Shown: positions 17,201-26,089, numbered from the stretch's first letter. The stretch is DNA of 64,000 nt from Prochlorococcus marinus str. MIT 0919 (GCF_027359375.1 NZ_CP114779.1:1240001-1304000); one strand, 5' to 3'. Program-made: numbers and translations. Notes: generated by a model not told the origin, from the letters alone.

Positions 17201-17860
17201 GTTATTTCACAAGGATTAGAGGCCCTGCAGAATCAATTAAAAGACATTGAAAAACGTATTGAAGCGTTAGAACCAGTCAATATGCTTGCTTTGGAAGAAT
17301 TAGAAAAACTAGAATTGAGACTCACGGATCTTGCTGAAAAGCTAGAAGTTTTAACCGAAGAACGCTCTGAATTACTTTTGCGTGTTGAAACTGTTGCGAC
17401 TTTGAGGCAAGAGGCTTTTATGGAAGCTTTTCAAGCGGTAGATGGTTATTTTCGTCAAATTTTTGCGAGTTTGTCTGAAGGCGATGGGCATCTTCAGCTT
17501 GATAATTCTGACGATCCTCTTGAAGGAGGACTTACTTTAGTTGCTCATCCAAAAGGTAAAGCTGTGAGAAGACTGGCTGCGATGTCTGGAGGGGAAAAGT
17601 CATTAACTGCTTTAAGTTTCTTATTTGCATTACAACGTTTTCGCCCTTCACCATTTTATGCATTAGATGAAGTTGATAGTTTTCTCGATGGCGTCAATGT
17701 TGAACGTTTATCAGCTTTAATTGCTAGTCAGGCAGAGGATGCACAGTTTATGGTTGTTAGTCATCGTAGGCCAATGATTGCCGCTGCAACAAGAACTATT
17801 GGTGTCACTCAAGCACGCGGATCTCATACACAGGTTGTTGGTTTGCCTACTGCTGCCTGA
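14261..17860 (+). CDS. smc: Chromosome segregation protein SMC
   Basis: Condensin-type ATPase that compacts and segregates the nucleoid as a dimer, with ScpA/ScpB as partners. The N-terminal head has Walker A GPNGSGKSN. Long coiled coils (about 170-500 and 680-1020) flank a hinge (about 530-660, including HGPVAKLAEV and GGSLIGR). The C-terminal head carries the signature MSGGEKSLTAL and Walker B YALDEVDSFLD. About 1199 residues, normal. I chose TTG 14261 (MVYINQVELTHFKSFGG) over TTG 14237 because the family N-terminus begins at the YIxxxELxxFKSF strand. Confidence 0.96.
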   Translation: MVYINQVELTHFKSFGGSMRIPLEKGFTVVTGPNGSGKSNILDGILFCLGLATSRGMRADRLPDLVNSGVLRAGKSAETVVSVRFDLHDWEPDLAEDGLEIPEEGPWIKHGQKEWIVSRRLRVMPGGSYSSIYSSDGEICTLQQLQTQLRRLRIDPEGSNVVMQGDVTRIVSMSNKDRRGLIDELAGVALFDHRIEQARTKLDNVFERQERCRIVEQELLASKQRLEKDCEKARLYKQLKDEYQLVRQQESVLAFKAAKEAFEELKIRRRKLLEKETLDRNSLLEVEKKLADSSNKLQILQKEVKALGEDKLIAVQAEIAGLETQSRELDRQAIHNKEEGQKLQETRKDLIARQHSIQEETPSRIDSDLPFKLQTAEAKYKDAQAALEVSKRRLADIAGHSGDLIDQQRDLTATRQTLHLELRPLQEEQQKLEEGLLQIGERVKELTADQDRDTVEDQKIQNELEGLNREWEQLLNEIETTKQEIKVKNDQLLLQERTRLRLSKDQTRIEKEIARLESRRETLQESRGTGALRLLLQSGLEGIHGPVAKLAEVDNHHRLALEVAAGARIGQIVVDDDHIAAKAIDLLKKKKAGRLTFLPLNKIRKLGVSRNQDHLLRGTNTNINGLLGKAVDLIAFDPIYKCIFAYVLGETLVFNDINSARDHLGKYRSVTLAGELLEKTGAMTGGSLIGRSSYLSFGNSSETDEIEPLRNRLLDLGETLLKSAQEENDLINFLENHRSLLRNLEQKQASLDAQRSAFKRSNGPLFERTKERNDRLNSLDNTKNDYTKRLNLLAKKIKPLIARLEDIDKNYKLFDAGEHSDNWRQMQEGFKIADLNFEEARADRDQILNEKRKGELVLERMEDKKNSLFIEQNRLQDAIDLLAKQHKQWKEQSIILVEKKNKLELEKKNLETSFGEKRKERDKAEAELSNARQLFQDMQWKLERLVEDIKSLDEELRSSEVRICELEKNLPDPLPEISEEVISQGLEALQNQLKDIEKRIEALEPVNMLALEELEKLELRLTDLAEKLEVLTEERSELLLRVETVATLRQEAFMEAFQAVDGYFRQIFASLSEGDGHLQLDNSDDPLEGGLTLVAHPKGKAVRRLAAMSGGEKSLTALSFLFALQRFRPSPFYALDEVDSFLDGVNVERLSALIASQAEDAQFMVVSHRRPMIAAATRTIGVTQARGSHTQVVGLPTAA

Positions 17861-17927
17861 AAAAAATGCCAATATTCTTACTTTTGAGTCAAAATGATTT
17901 GAACACTTCAGAAAATAAGGACATAGT

Positions 17928-19007
17928 TTGACCAATACGCAATTCCCCAGCGACTCATCTGAAGCGATACCAACTGACAGGCTTTGGTTGCGTGCAGAAT
18001 TGATGGGAACGCAGGTCATTACTACTGATACAGGGCGCCGTTTAGGAGTTGTTGGAGAGGTTGTTGTTGATATAGACAGACGTGAAGTGATAGCGCTTGG
18101 ATTGAGAGATAACCCATTGACTCGTTTTTTACCTGGGCTTCCAAAATGGATGCTTCTTGATCGAATTCGACAAGTAGGGGATGTAATTTTAGTTGACTCA
18201 ATTGACTCTTTAAGTGAAAACTTTGAATCTGATAGGTATAGCAAGGTAATCAATTGTCAAGTGATTACTGAATCAGGTGAGCAATTAGGAAGAGTCCTTG
18301 GCTTTTCTTTTGATATTGAGACTGGAGAGTTGATTAGTTTAGTTATGGGTGCGTTGGGTGTGCCGCTTTTAGGGGAGGGTGTTTTAAGTACTTGGGAAAT
18401 CCCTGTAGATGAAATCGTTAGTAGTGGTGCTGACAGAATTATTGTTTATGAGGGAGCAGAAGAGAAATTGAAACAATTAAGTAGCGGTTTGCTAGAAAAA
18501 TTAGGAGTAGGAGGTACTAGTTGGGAAGAAAGAGAAAGAGAAAGATATCGAGTCAATCTTGTGCCAGTAGAGAATCAATTGTCTTCTGGGGAAGATTTGG
18601 TACAGGAGCAAAAGGTTTTACAAGCTTCATCTCAAGAAGTGTTTCAAGAAGAAGAACAAGAATTAGAATATGTTGAGTTAGAAGATAGTAATAAATTCAG
18701 AGAATTAAAATCTAGATACTTAGAAGATCCGATTCCTACAAGTACGGATCAATATAACGAATACTATGAAGATGATATTCAATTAGGTCAATACAATGAA
18801 GAATATCGCTCAGCTTCAAAAAAACGGAATATAAATGACCAGCCTATTAATGAAGTCCAGATGCAGAGTCGTCGAGCAATACAAAATAACGATGAATTAT
18901 TAGATGTTGAACCGATGGAAGAAAATAGTTTAGAGAATACAGAAATTCCAATTACAAAAGATCAATCGATCTTAGATAATCATGATTCAATCGAGGATCC
19001 TTGGTAA
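17928..19007 (+). CDS. Double PRC-barrel protein with acidic tail
   Basis: 359 residues. Two PRC-barrel-like beta domains, about residues 22-100 (LMGTQVITTDTGRRLGVVGEV) and 105-185 (VINCQVITESGEQLGRVLGF), are followed by a long, probably disordered acidic region rich in Glu, Gln and Asp. PRC barrels occur in photosynthetic reaction-centre H subunit and in RimM. The role of the cyanobacterial two-barrel protein is not established. TTG start at 17928. It lies 67 bases downstream of smc on the same strand. Confidence 0.75.
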   Translation: MTNTQFPSDSSEAIPTDRLWLRAELMGTQVITTDTGRRLGVVGEVVVDIDRREVIALGLRDNPLTRFLPGLPKWMLLDRIRQVGDVILVDSIDSLSENFESDRYSKVINCQVITESGEQLGRVLGFSFDIETGELISLVMGALGVPLLGEGVLSTWEIPVDEIVSSGADRIIVYEGAEEKLKQLSSGLLEKLGVGGTSWEERERERYRVNLVPVENQLSSGEDLVQEQKVLQASSQEVFQEEEQELEYVELEDSNKFRELKSRYLEDPIPTSTDQYNEYYEDDIQLGQYNEEYRSASKKRNINDQPINEVQMQSRRAIQNNDELLDVEPMEENSLENTEIPITKDQSILDNHDSIEDPW

Positions 19008-19024
19008 TACTTTTCTAATTTATT

Positions 19025-20338
19025 TTAAACATTTTTATCATTAACAAATGATTTAGGTATTAAGTTAATTATTTCAACTGCCATTCTTTCTGCTGCACCA
19101 GGTTGACCTCTTAAACTTCTTAAATCTTCTTTTTGACCTTTAAGTCTTTCAGGGGAAGATATCCATTCAAATGCTTCCTTTGCTATGTCTTTAGGGTAAA
19201 TATCACCAATTCTTTCAGGCACAATCATTTTATTTGCAGTTATATTTGGCCATGCCATATAGCGATTTTTTCTCATCCGCCATAGTGAGATTAAAATACC
19301 AATAAAATATTTTAATATTGGTAGTCTAGAAATTATTCCCATTAATCCATCCCATGCTTCCATAACGTGAATATGTTGTGTGGGAACAATCACAATCATT
19401 GGTATACCTAAAGCTCCTAATTCAGCAGTATTTGCACCTACTGTTGTTAAGGCTAATTGGCATTGAATAAGAGCCTTGTGGGCTGGATGATCTTCGATTA
19501 GCTCTATCTCAGTCCCGTTCAATGTGATCAATTTTTTACACTCTTTATTTTCGAAAGACGAACTAATTTGCTTAATACCGGATTTATATTTACTAGCAAT
19601 GGAGTTGTGTTGCGCATTACTAAAGTATTCTAATTCTTGTATACATGTAGTAGGTGCAACGGGTAGTAAGAAGTGACATTCCGGCATCAATTTTGATAAT
19701 TGATCTGCTAACTCTAGAAAAAAAGGAATACCTACGGAAAGTTTGGCTTTTTTAGAGCCTGGTAACAAAGCGATCCATTTATCTTTAGTTAAAGAGTACT
19801 CGTTGCTGCCCTGAATATTTAAATCAGCCATTAAATCACCCACAACTGTACAACGATTCCTAATGGATTTAGGGATAGATTTTTTTACTTTATTTGACAT
19901 CGCTGCAATACGATTATTCCAATGTGGCCACCTTGCAACCCATTCAGCATAAGTTATATGCTGAAAGCCTAATCTTAAAGATAATAAAACAGTCCAGAAT
20001 TGATCTCCGCCCAGAAAAATTACGATCCCTTCATTTGAGAATGAATGATATTTATGAGGCTTAATTAATAAATGCCAGAATGATTTCGGACGAGATATTG
20101 TTTCAAAATAATTCCATTTTTTAGCAACTTCATGCTCACTCCCTGTTGCATTTGGGCATGGGACTAAAACCAAATGCTTTTTGATTAGAACAGATTTAGT
20201 TTTATGAATGGCTTCTATTTTTGAATTTAGTTTTTCTACAACAGGTTTAACCCAAGTAGATATTTCCCCTGGACCATTAGAAACAATTACCAATGAAAAA
20301 GTTTTTGATTTATTTTTTGTGGTGGTTATTGAATGCAA
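19025..20338 (-). CDS. Lipid-A-disaccharide synthase-related glycosyltransferase
   Basis: 437-residue GT-B-like protein of the cyanobacterial LpxB-related family. SNGPGEISTWVKPVVEKL lies near residue 20, LLPGSKKAKLSVGIPFFLELAD is in the middle, and LTTVGANTAELGALGIPMIVIVPTQH near residue 300 is the nucleotide-sugar-binding region. Prochlorococcus-type cyanobacteria make a simplified lipid A, so the acceptor may not be the classic LpxB substrate. The only in-frame start with an upstream stop nearby is TTG at 20338, just 15 bases after the 3' end of a tRNA gene on the same strand. Confidence 0.75.
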   Translation of the reverse strand: MHSITTTKNKSKTFSLVIVSNGPGEISTWVKPVVEKLNSKIEAIHKTKSVLIKKHLVLVPCPNATGSEHEVAKKWNYFETISRPKSFWHLLIKPHKYHSFSNEGIVIFLGGDQFWTVLLSLRLGFQHITYAEWVARWPHWNNRIAAMSNKVKKSIPKSIRNRCTVVGDLMADLNIQGSNEYSLTKDKWIALLPGSKKAKLSVGIPFFLELADQLSKLMPECHFLLPVAPTTCIQELEYFSNAQHNSIASKYKSGIKQISSSFENKECKKLITLNGTEIELIEDHPAHKALIQCQLALTTVGANTAELGALGIPMIVIVPTQHIHVMEAWDGLMGIISRLPILKYFIGILISLWRMRKNRYMAWPNITANKMIVPERIGDIYPKDIAKEAFEWISSPERLKGQKEDLRSLRGQPGAAERMAVEIINLIPKSFVNDKNV

Positions 20339-20353
20339 TTTCTAGTTAAATCA

Positions 20354-20435
20354 TGCGGATGGCGAGACTTGAACTCGCAAGGCCAAAGCCACACGCTCCT
20401 TAGACGTGCGTGTCTACCAATTCCACCACATCCGC
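20354..20435 (-). tRNA. tRNA-Leu, anticodon apparently AAG
   Basis: An 82-nucleotide cloverleaf on the minus strand. The acceptor stem is GCGGATG / CATCCGC with discriminator A, CCA is not encoded, the D-arm has GTGGAATTGGTAGACAC, and the T-arm has GTTCAAG. The long variable arm is typical of leucine tRNA. By alignment to E. coli tRNA-Leu the anticodon stem is CACGT / GCGTG and the loop CTAAGGA, so positions 34-36 read AAG. Confidence 0.9.
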
Positions 20436-20553
20436 TTGAGAATCTAAGTCAAAAGACTAGGTTCAATCAGATCATAACGGCAACCATTATTCAAGATCTT
20501 TCGAATAAAGGGGTCGAGCACTGATACGATCCGCTAAATATTAGAGATTGTGC

Positions 20554-21903
20554 ATGCCTATCGGCAAGGTTCTAATTGCTAACCGCGGCGAGATTGCGTT
20601 ACGCATTCTCCGCAGTTGCAGGGAGTTAGGCATTTCTACTGTGGCTGTATATAGCACCATTGATAGAAATGCATTGCATGTGCAACTTGCTGATGAGGCA
20701 GTTTGTGTGGGCGATTCCCCCAGCAATAAAAGTTACTTAAATGTTCCAAATATTTTGGCTGCAGCAACATCTAGAGGCGTGGATGCCATTCATCCAGGTT
20801 ATGGATTTTTAGCTGAAAATGATCGATTTGCAGAAATGTGCTCTGATCATGGAATTGTTTTTGTAGGCCCTGCCGCAAATGCAATTCGTTCAATGGGCGA
20901 TAAAGCAACAGCTAAGTCAACAATGATTAATGTCGGAGTTCCAACTGTTCCAGGGACAGATGGCTTGCTGGGTAGCCCTGAGGAGGCCGCAACATTCGCT
21001 AAGCAAATAGGTTATCCAGTTATGATTAAAGCCACTGCAGGAGGCGGTGGACGCGGTATGCGCTTGGTTCCCGGTCCAGATAGCCTTGAAGATTTGTTTA
21101 AAGCTGCTCAGGGTGAGGCAGAGGCTGCATTTGGCAACCCTGGCTTATATATGGAAAAATTTATTGACCGACCTCGCCATGTAGAGGTGCAGATTTTGGC
21201 AGATAGCCATGGCAATGTTGTACATCTGGGAGAAAGGGATTGCTCTATTCAAAGACGTCATCAGAAATTATTAGAAGAATCACCTAGTCCAGCATTAGAT
21301 TCTAATTTAAGACTTCGGATGGGAGAAGCTGCTGTTTCAGCTGCGAAAAGTATCAAATATGAAGGAGCAGGTACGGTTGAATTTTTGCTTGACCGTCAAG
21401 GTAATTTTTATTTCATGGAAATGAATACACGCATCCAAGTAGAGCATCCAGTAACAGAAATGGTTACTGGTATTGATTTAATTGCAGAACAACTTCGTAT
21501 TGCCGGAGGGGAAGCAATTTCATTTACTCAGGATGATGTGCAACTTCGTGGACATGCTATTGAATGCAGGATTAATGCTGAAGATTCGTCTCATAATTTC
21601 CGTCCTTCTCCTGGCAAAATCACTGGTTGGCTTCCTCCTGGAGGTCCTGGTGTAAGAGTCGATAGTCATGTATATACAGGTTATGAGATACCCCCTTTTT
21701 ATGATTCTTTAATAGGGAAGTTAATTGTTTGGGATCATGATCGTCAGTCAGCGCTTAAAAGAATGAGGCGAGCACTTAATGAATGTGCAGTTACTGGCAT
21801 TCCAACTACTATTGACTTTCATTTGCAATTACTTGATCGACAAGACTTTTTAAATGGAGATGTTCATACGAAATACGTTGAGCAAGAAATGCTCAATAAT
21901 TAA
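20554..21903 (+). CDS. accC: Biotin carboxylase subunit of acetyl-CoA carboxylase
   Basis: ATP-dependent carboxylation of the biotin on BCCP, the first half-reaction of fatty-acid synthesis. The ATP-grasp motifs are visible: [10 protein letters not shown] near residue 164, [43 protein letters not shown] (catalytic Glu and Arg), and [11 protein letters not shown] near the C-terminus. 449 residues is normal. I use ATG 20554 ([19 protein letters not shown]) rather than the TTG six bases upstream because the family starts this way. Confidence 0.97.
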   Translation: MPIGKVLIANRGEIALRILRSCRELGISTVAVYSTIDRNALHVQLADEAVCVGDSPSNKSYLNVPNILAAATSRGVDAIHPGYGFLAENDRFAEMCSDHGIVFVGPAANAIRSMGDKATAKSTMINVGVPTVPGTDGLLGSPEEAATFAKQIGYPVMIKATAGGGGRGMRLVPGPDSLEDLFKAAQGEAEAAFGNPGLYMEKFIDRPRHVEVQILADSHGNVVHLGERDCSIQRRHQKLLEESPSPALDSNLRLRMGEAAVSAAKSIKYEGAGTVEFLLDRQGNFYFMEMNTRIQVEHPVTEMVTGIDLIAEQLRIAGGEAISFTQDDVQLRGHAIECRINAEDSSHNFRPSPGKITGWLPPGGPGVRVDSHVYTGYEIPPFYDSLIGKLIVWDHDRQSALKRMRRALNECAVTGIPTTIDFHLQLLDRQDFLNGDVHTKYVEQEMLNN

Positions 21904-21930
21904 TTAGTGATGAAAAACTAAAGATGCTCC

Positions 21931-22251
21931 TTATTGGAAAGAATGGCTATTGAAAATTATCTGAGAAATGATTCCTTGCTGACCAACTAATAACTCTCGT
22001 ATGAGGCTTATTATTCCAAACCAAATAACTGGAGTGATATCCACTCCTCCAATTGGAGGAATAAGCCGTCTTGTATTTTTTAAGAAAGGTTCAGTTGGAA
22101 AGACAAATAAAATCCAGATCTTCCCTTTGAAATTTTCCTGGGAATACCATGTCATGACAATCCTCATAAGGAATGCGAGAGAGAATGCTGCCAAAAATAT
22201 GCTCAATGAGAAAGCTAGAATTGGAAGTCCTTGAATCAAGATTGGCGTCAC
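21931..22251 (-). CDS. YggT-family membrane protein
   Basis: 106 residues with two hydrophobic segments (about 12-34 and 72-92) and the family core SFVMRIV-like segment MRIVMTWYSQ, followed by a loop ending VFPTEPFLKNTRRLIPPIGGVDITPVIWF. YggT proteins are implicated in cell division, osmotic response and, in plastids (CCB3), in cytochrome b6 haem attachment. Which role holds here is unknown. GTG start at 22251. Confidence 0.85.
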   Translation of the reverse strand: MTPILIQGLPILAFSLSIFLAAFSLAFLMRIVMTWYSQENFKGKIWILFVFPTEPFLKNTRRLIPPIGGVDITPVIWFGIISLIRELLVGQQGIISQIIFNSHSFQ

Positions 22252-22336
22252 AAAGCTCTAAGGATATGTACATCTATCGTATAAACATGCGATTAATCCG
22301 TAAGATTGTCTAGCTTTTGGGTTTGAAACAGCTGTA

Positions 22337-22513
22337 ATGGCTTTTCCTGTGTTAAATCTCTTCCTAGATGTTGCCATTTCCAGTCAGGCAGCGACTAACT
22401 CTGCCATCGGAATGATTGGCAGCTTTTTAGCAGCAGCAGCATTAATTGTTGTTCCTGCAGCGTCGTTTTTGATTTGGGTTTCTCAGAAAGATGCTTTAGA
22501 AAGAAGGGGGTAA
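22337..22513 (+). CDS. psbX: Photosystem II protein PsbX
   Basis: 58 residues with one transmembrane helix (about 26-47) in the pattern [20 protein letters not shown] followed by a short basic tail. This is the extended PsbX form found in marine picocyanobacteria, associated with the QB site of PSII. It sits upstream of ycf66, as in other Prochlorococcus. ATG start. Confidence 0.8.
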   Translation: MAFPVLNLFLDVAISSQAATNSAIGMIGSFLAAAALIVVPAASFLIWVSQKDALERRG

Positions 22514-22546
22514 GCCCTAGGCAATTCTTGCTTCTTTCTTAGACTG

Positions 22547-22588
22547 CTGTTACGAGGTTCTTTTTTGACCTCGTAACAGGTCGTTTTT
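22547..22588 (+). terminator. Strong hairpin terminator after psbX
   Basis: CTGTTACGAGGT (22547-22558) pairs perfectly over 12 bases with ACCTCGTAACAG (22568-22579) around a nine-base loop, and TCGTTTTT follows. It lies between psbX and ycf66 on the plus strand and should terminate the psbX transcript, at least partly. Confidence 0.85.
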
Positions 22589-22601
22589 GGGGGCTTAACT
22601 T

Positions 22602-23573
22602 TTGGTCAATGCCAGTCTTAATTGGGCCAGCATTGTAGGTATTGTCTTGGCCGTATCCGGTGCGGGTCTCTATTTCTTGCGATCCTTCAAGCCAGCTTTG
22701 GCTAGGGATTACGATGTTTTTTTTGCGGCTATAGGTTTGTTATGTGGCGGGATTTTATTTTTTCAGGGTTGGCGCCTAGACCCGATTCTTCAATTTGGAC
22801 AATTTCTACTTGCTGGAACAACAGTTTTCTTTGCTTATGAAAGTGTTCGCCTAAGAGGAGTTGCCACTGATCAGGCTAGGAGGTCATCTTATTTTGATGA
22901 TGATTTTGATTCTCCTGTTCCTCCTAAAAGGAGTTATAGGTCTTCAGATGAAGACGATTTTGATCAATTCGAAGAACCTCAGTCAATTAGAAGGAGATTT
23001 TCTGGTTCTGATAGAGATGATTATGGACAATCAGACGAAGATTTCTATAGACCAAAAAGAACTCCCCGTCCTGCTATTCCTGAACAAGCAGCTAGTAGGA
23101 GAAGTCGCGTCCAAAGTGATTCTTTAAATCAGGACCCTGAGCAATCTAGAAGAATGGCAAGATTTCGAAATTCTTCGGATCAATTGGATAAAAGATCTAG
23201 TTTTGGTGATCGAAGAAGTTTTAGGCAAGATCAGAGGAGAGGTAGTAGGCCAGTAGCTACTAGAGACCCTTCAGTAAATAGAAGATCTAGAGATCTAGAT
23301 GATGGCAAACGGAATAATGCTCAAAATGACCAAAGCCCTTCTTCTAGAAGATTTAGAGAGCCAAAGGGAGCGCCTATTAACAGAAATGCAGAGGACGCTG
23401 CGTTTTCTCCATCAGTTAAAAGAGGTACTAGATCATCTGGTTCAGGATCAGGGAGAGTAAACCCTTCTGCAAGAGCCCAACAAAATTTTTCTGATAATGA
23501 TGATAGATCCCCTAGATCCCCTAGAACTTCAAACTCAAGGCCAAGAGATAATAGTTCAAGATTTGATGATTGA
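22602..23573 (+). CDS. ycf66: Ycf66-family membrane protein with long charged tail
   Basis: Residues 1-85 form the Ycf66 domain with three hydrophobic segments (about 8-27, 40-57, 63-80), including GAGLYFLRSFKPALARDYDVFF. Residues about 95-323 are low-complexity and rich in Arg, Ser, Asp and Pro, repeating short units such as RSSDEDD and RFDD. The tail looks disordered and RNA- or protein-binding. Ycf66 is linked to photosynthesis in cyanobacteria and plastids, but its function is not known. TTG at 22602 is the only usable start near the domain. Confidence 0.85.
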   Translation: MVNASLNWASIVGIVLAVSGAGLYFLRSFKPALARDYDVFFAAIGLLCGGILFFQGWRLDPILQFGQFLLAGTTVFFAYESVRLRGVATDQARRSSYFDDDFDSPVPPKRSYRSSDEDDFDQFEEPQSIRRRFSGSDRDDYGQSDEDFYRPKRTPRPAIPEQAASRRSRVQSDSLNQDPEQSRRMARFRNSSDQLDKRSSFGDRRSFRQDQRRGSRPVATRDPSVNRRSRDLDDGKRNNAQNDQSPSSRRFREPKGAPINRNAEDAAFSPSVKRGTRSSGSGSGRVNPSARAQQNFSDNDDRSPRSPRTSNSRPRDNSSRFDD

Positions 23574-23608
23574 TATTCTTGATTGACTTAAGATTTCAAG
23601 TGAAAAAT

Positions 23609-23854
23609 TTAGGAGATAAATCCTGCCCATTCAAGGAAGTTAGATCTGCTTAATGCTTCTATTAGCAGAATTGCTATGAATCCAACCATTGCAAAACGTC
23701 CATTTACCCTTTCAGCGTATGCACTCCAACCAAAAGCAGGGATATCTGAGGTTGTAGCAGTAGCTAAATCATTAGAAGAATCATTATTATTTTCGCTGAC
23801 TGGATTAATAGATGGTTCCACTGCTTGTAGGTTTGTAGGTTTGTTTGTGCTCAT
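23609..23854 (-). CDS. hli: High-light-inducible protein (CAB/ELIP/HLIP fold)
   Basis: 81 residues. A variable hydrophilic N-terminus (1-40) is followed by the single chlorophyll-binding helix with the AERVNGRFAMVGFIAILLIEAL motif (E and N-G-R ligands). HLIPs bind chlorophyll and carotenoid and quench excess energy or deliver chlorophyll during photosystem repair. It sits next to ycf66 as a convergent gene, and ends nine bases before the ABC transporter start region on the same strand. Confidence 0.95.
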   Translation of the reverse strand: MSTNKPTNLQAVEPSINPVSENNNDSSNDLATATTSDIPAFGWSAYAERVNGRFAMVGFIAILLIEALSRSNFLEWAGFIS

Positions 23855-23863
23855 AAAAGCATT

Positions 23864-25849
23864 TTACGATCTTTCAAATTTGTAGCTACTTGCAGATAGT
23901 AGTTTCCATGAACCCTGACCCATTAGCTCTAGTACAGATTCATGAAATTCTATTAGCGTTGGCCTATGCCCAACACTAATTACAGATAGATCACGTTGCT
24001 TGAGAAGTTCATATAACATTTTTTCTGTTTTTACATCTAGAGCGCTAGTTGCTTCATCTAATACTGCAAACCTTGGCGAATTTAAAAGCAATCTGCCAAA
24101 TGCTAATCTTTGCTGCTCTCCCAGGGAGAGTATCCTTGGCCAATCTTGTTTAACATTTAGATCAGGATATCTATTTATCATTGATGAAAGGTTAACTTCT
24201 TCAAGTACAGACCTAAGATGATCATCAGTAAACTTGTTGACATCTGTTGGGTAACATAGTTGCTCTCTTAAAGAACCAAGTATCATATAAGGCTTTTGCG
24301 GAATAAATAACAAATCTCCTGTCTCAGGTCTTTCAACAACACCTCTAATTGGTTCCCATAAGCCACTAATCATCCTAAGTAATGAAGTTTTTCCACAACC
24401 AGAAGGGCCCACTACTAATAAACTTTCAGAATAATTAACATTTACACTGAGATCTGAGATGATGGGAGTATTACTACCTGGTGGATATAAATCAGCATTT
24501 TTAATAAGAATTGAGTTCGAAGAAGAGTTAATTTTTTCTTGAGAAGGTTTCCTTTGACTAACTTTTTCAACTTTTGATTGAAAGCCTTCAAGGCGGCCTA
24601 CGCCAGCAGTAAATTTCGCAAGTTCATCTATTTGATTAACTATAAAGAATAGAGAACCTTCAACCATATTAAAGGCAAAACTTGCTTGAATAAATCTTCC
24701 ATAATCAATTTCACCATTAAAATATGGCACTGCCATTATTAAATAAGGGAAAAATATACCTGCATAATTTAGAGATCGCTTCATTGCAAATATGATTGCT
24801 TTCCAGACAATTAGAAGATTGAAATTTCGAACTACTTCTGTTAACCGTCTTTGAGTCTCAGTTCTTTCTGAGTTTTCACCAGAATAAAATGCAATTGATT
24901 CTGCATTGTTACGAATATGAACTAAACCATATCTAAAATCAGCTTCATACCTTAATTGGTCAAAATTTATCTTAACTAGATTTTTACCGGCAATAATTAA
25001 AATAGTTGTAGCAATAGCTGCATAGATAAATAATGATAATGTTAGGATTTTACTTATACTAATTAAAATAATTATATTTAAAGAAAATGTCAGAAAAGCG
25101 TCGAATATGCCAAGAGTAAAATTCAAACTTTGTTCAGTAAATGCCTTTGTATCTTCTGTAATCCGTTGATCTGGATTGTCTACATCAGTAGCTTCTTCAT
25201 CGTTAGGGTTAAGAATAAAATATGTTTTATTTTTTAAATAATCAAAAATCAAACTTTTTGATAACCATTCTCTCCAAATAATCGATAATTTAAAGGTAAA
25301 AAATATTTGAGAAACACGAATTGGTAAAGCAATAATAAAACAACATGCATAAATTCCTAAAATCTTATAAAATCCAGCTTCTTGTTTTTCAACTAGAGCA
25401 TTTGTCAGGTCTCGTGCAATGAACCCTATGCCTGCATTAATGCCATTTATAGCTAATAACATAACAACAACTATCCCAAGCAAAGACCAATGAACCCACC
25501 TTTGATTTCTTATTTGAAGTCTGTAATTGAAAAAGGTAATACTTCCTACAAAAAATAGTGCCGAAAAAATCCAACCCCAGAAACTAGTCCAGATATATTT
25601 AATTGTTTGTACTACACCATTGAAATACTTCTCTAATAGAAGAGGGAAAATCTTTTCTAAGATTTCTATTAATCCAGTAAGAGATACCAGTACCAGGCCT
25701 CCTACGCAAAATAGCAGTGAAACTAGCAGCCAAACAAATTCCCATCCACTGTTTTGTTCTAAAGGTAAAAAGAAAGGCTGTGTTAAACGCCTTAATTTTG
25801 AAAGCTGACCTTTAAGATTTTCTATTTTTGAAATCGGTGATTTGGCCAT
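23864..25849 (-). CDS. ABC transporter, SbmA/YddA (ABCD-like) type
   Basis: 661 residues. An N-terminal ABC_membrane_2-like domain with about six helices (residues 30-420) is fused to an ATPase with Walker A GPSGCGKTS, signature LSLGEQQRLAFGRLL, Walker B FAVLDEATSALD and a His-switch GHRPTLIEFHES. The DNPDQRITED segment near residue 220 is the loop motif of the SbmA/peroxisomal ABCD group, whose members move fatty-acyl or peptide cargo. The cargo here is unknown. ATG start. Confidence 0.9.
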   Translation of the reverse strand: MAKSPISKIENLKGQLSKLRRLTQPFFLPLEQNSGWEFVWLLVSLLFCVGGLVLVSLTGLIEILEKIFPLLLEKYFNGVVQTIKYIWTSFWGWIFSALFFVGSITFFNYRLQIRNQRWVHWSLLGIVVVMLLAINGINAGIGFIARDLTNALVEKQEAGFYKILGIYACCFIIALPIRVSQIFFTFKLSIIWREWLSKSLIFDYLKNKTYFILNPNDEEATDVDNPDQRITEDTKAFTEQSLNFTLGIFDAFLTFSLNIIILISISKILTLSLFIYAAIATTILIIAGKNLVKINFDQLRYEADFRYGLVHIRNNAESIAFYSGENSERTETQRRLTEVVRNFNLLIVWKAIIFAMKRSLNYAGIFFPYLIMAVPYFNGEIDYGRFIQASFAFNMVEGSLFFIVNQIDELAKFTAGVGRLEGFQSKVEKVSQRKPSQEKINSSSNSILIKNADLYPPGSNTPIISDLSVNVNYSESLLVVGPSGCGKTSLLRMISGLWEPIRGVVERPETGDLLFIPQKPYMILGSLREQLCYPTDVNKFTDDHLRSVLEEVNLSSMINRYPDLNVKQDWPRILSLGEQQRLAFGRLLLNSPRFAVLDEATSALDVKTEKMLYELLKQRDLSVISVGHRPTLIEFHESVLELMGQGSWKLLSASSYKFERS

Positions 25850-26089
25850 GGTTATATCTTTGTCTCTATTGATTTAGGAGAACTAATTAATTTGAATTCT
25901 ATATCTTTGAAAGAGATTAAGAGTTTCTAGCTTCCAAAAAAGGACAAAAGCAAATTTTGTATAGATCCTAATAAAAGAAGTTTTCTACCAAATTTTGACC
26001 AGTTGATAATTTTGGTCCCTACCCTCTAAAAATTTCAACCACCAAGGTCTCTATGTTAATTGAAGGTGTAATAAGAGTCAGAAGCAAGT

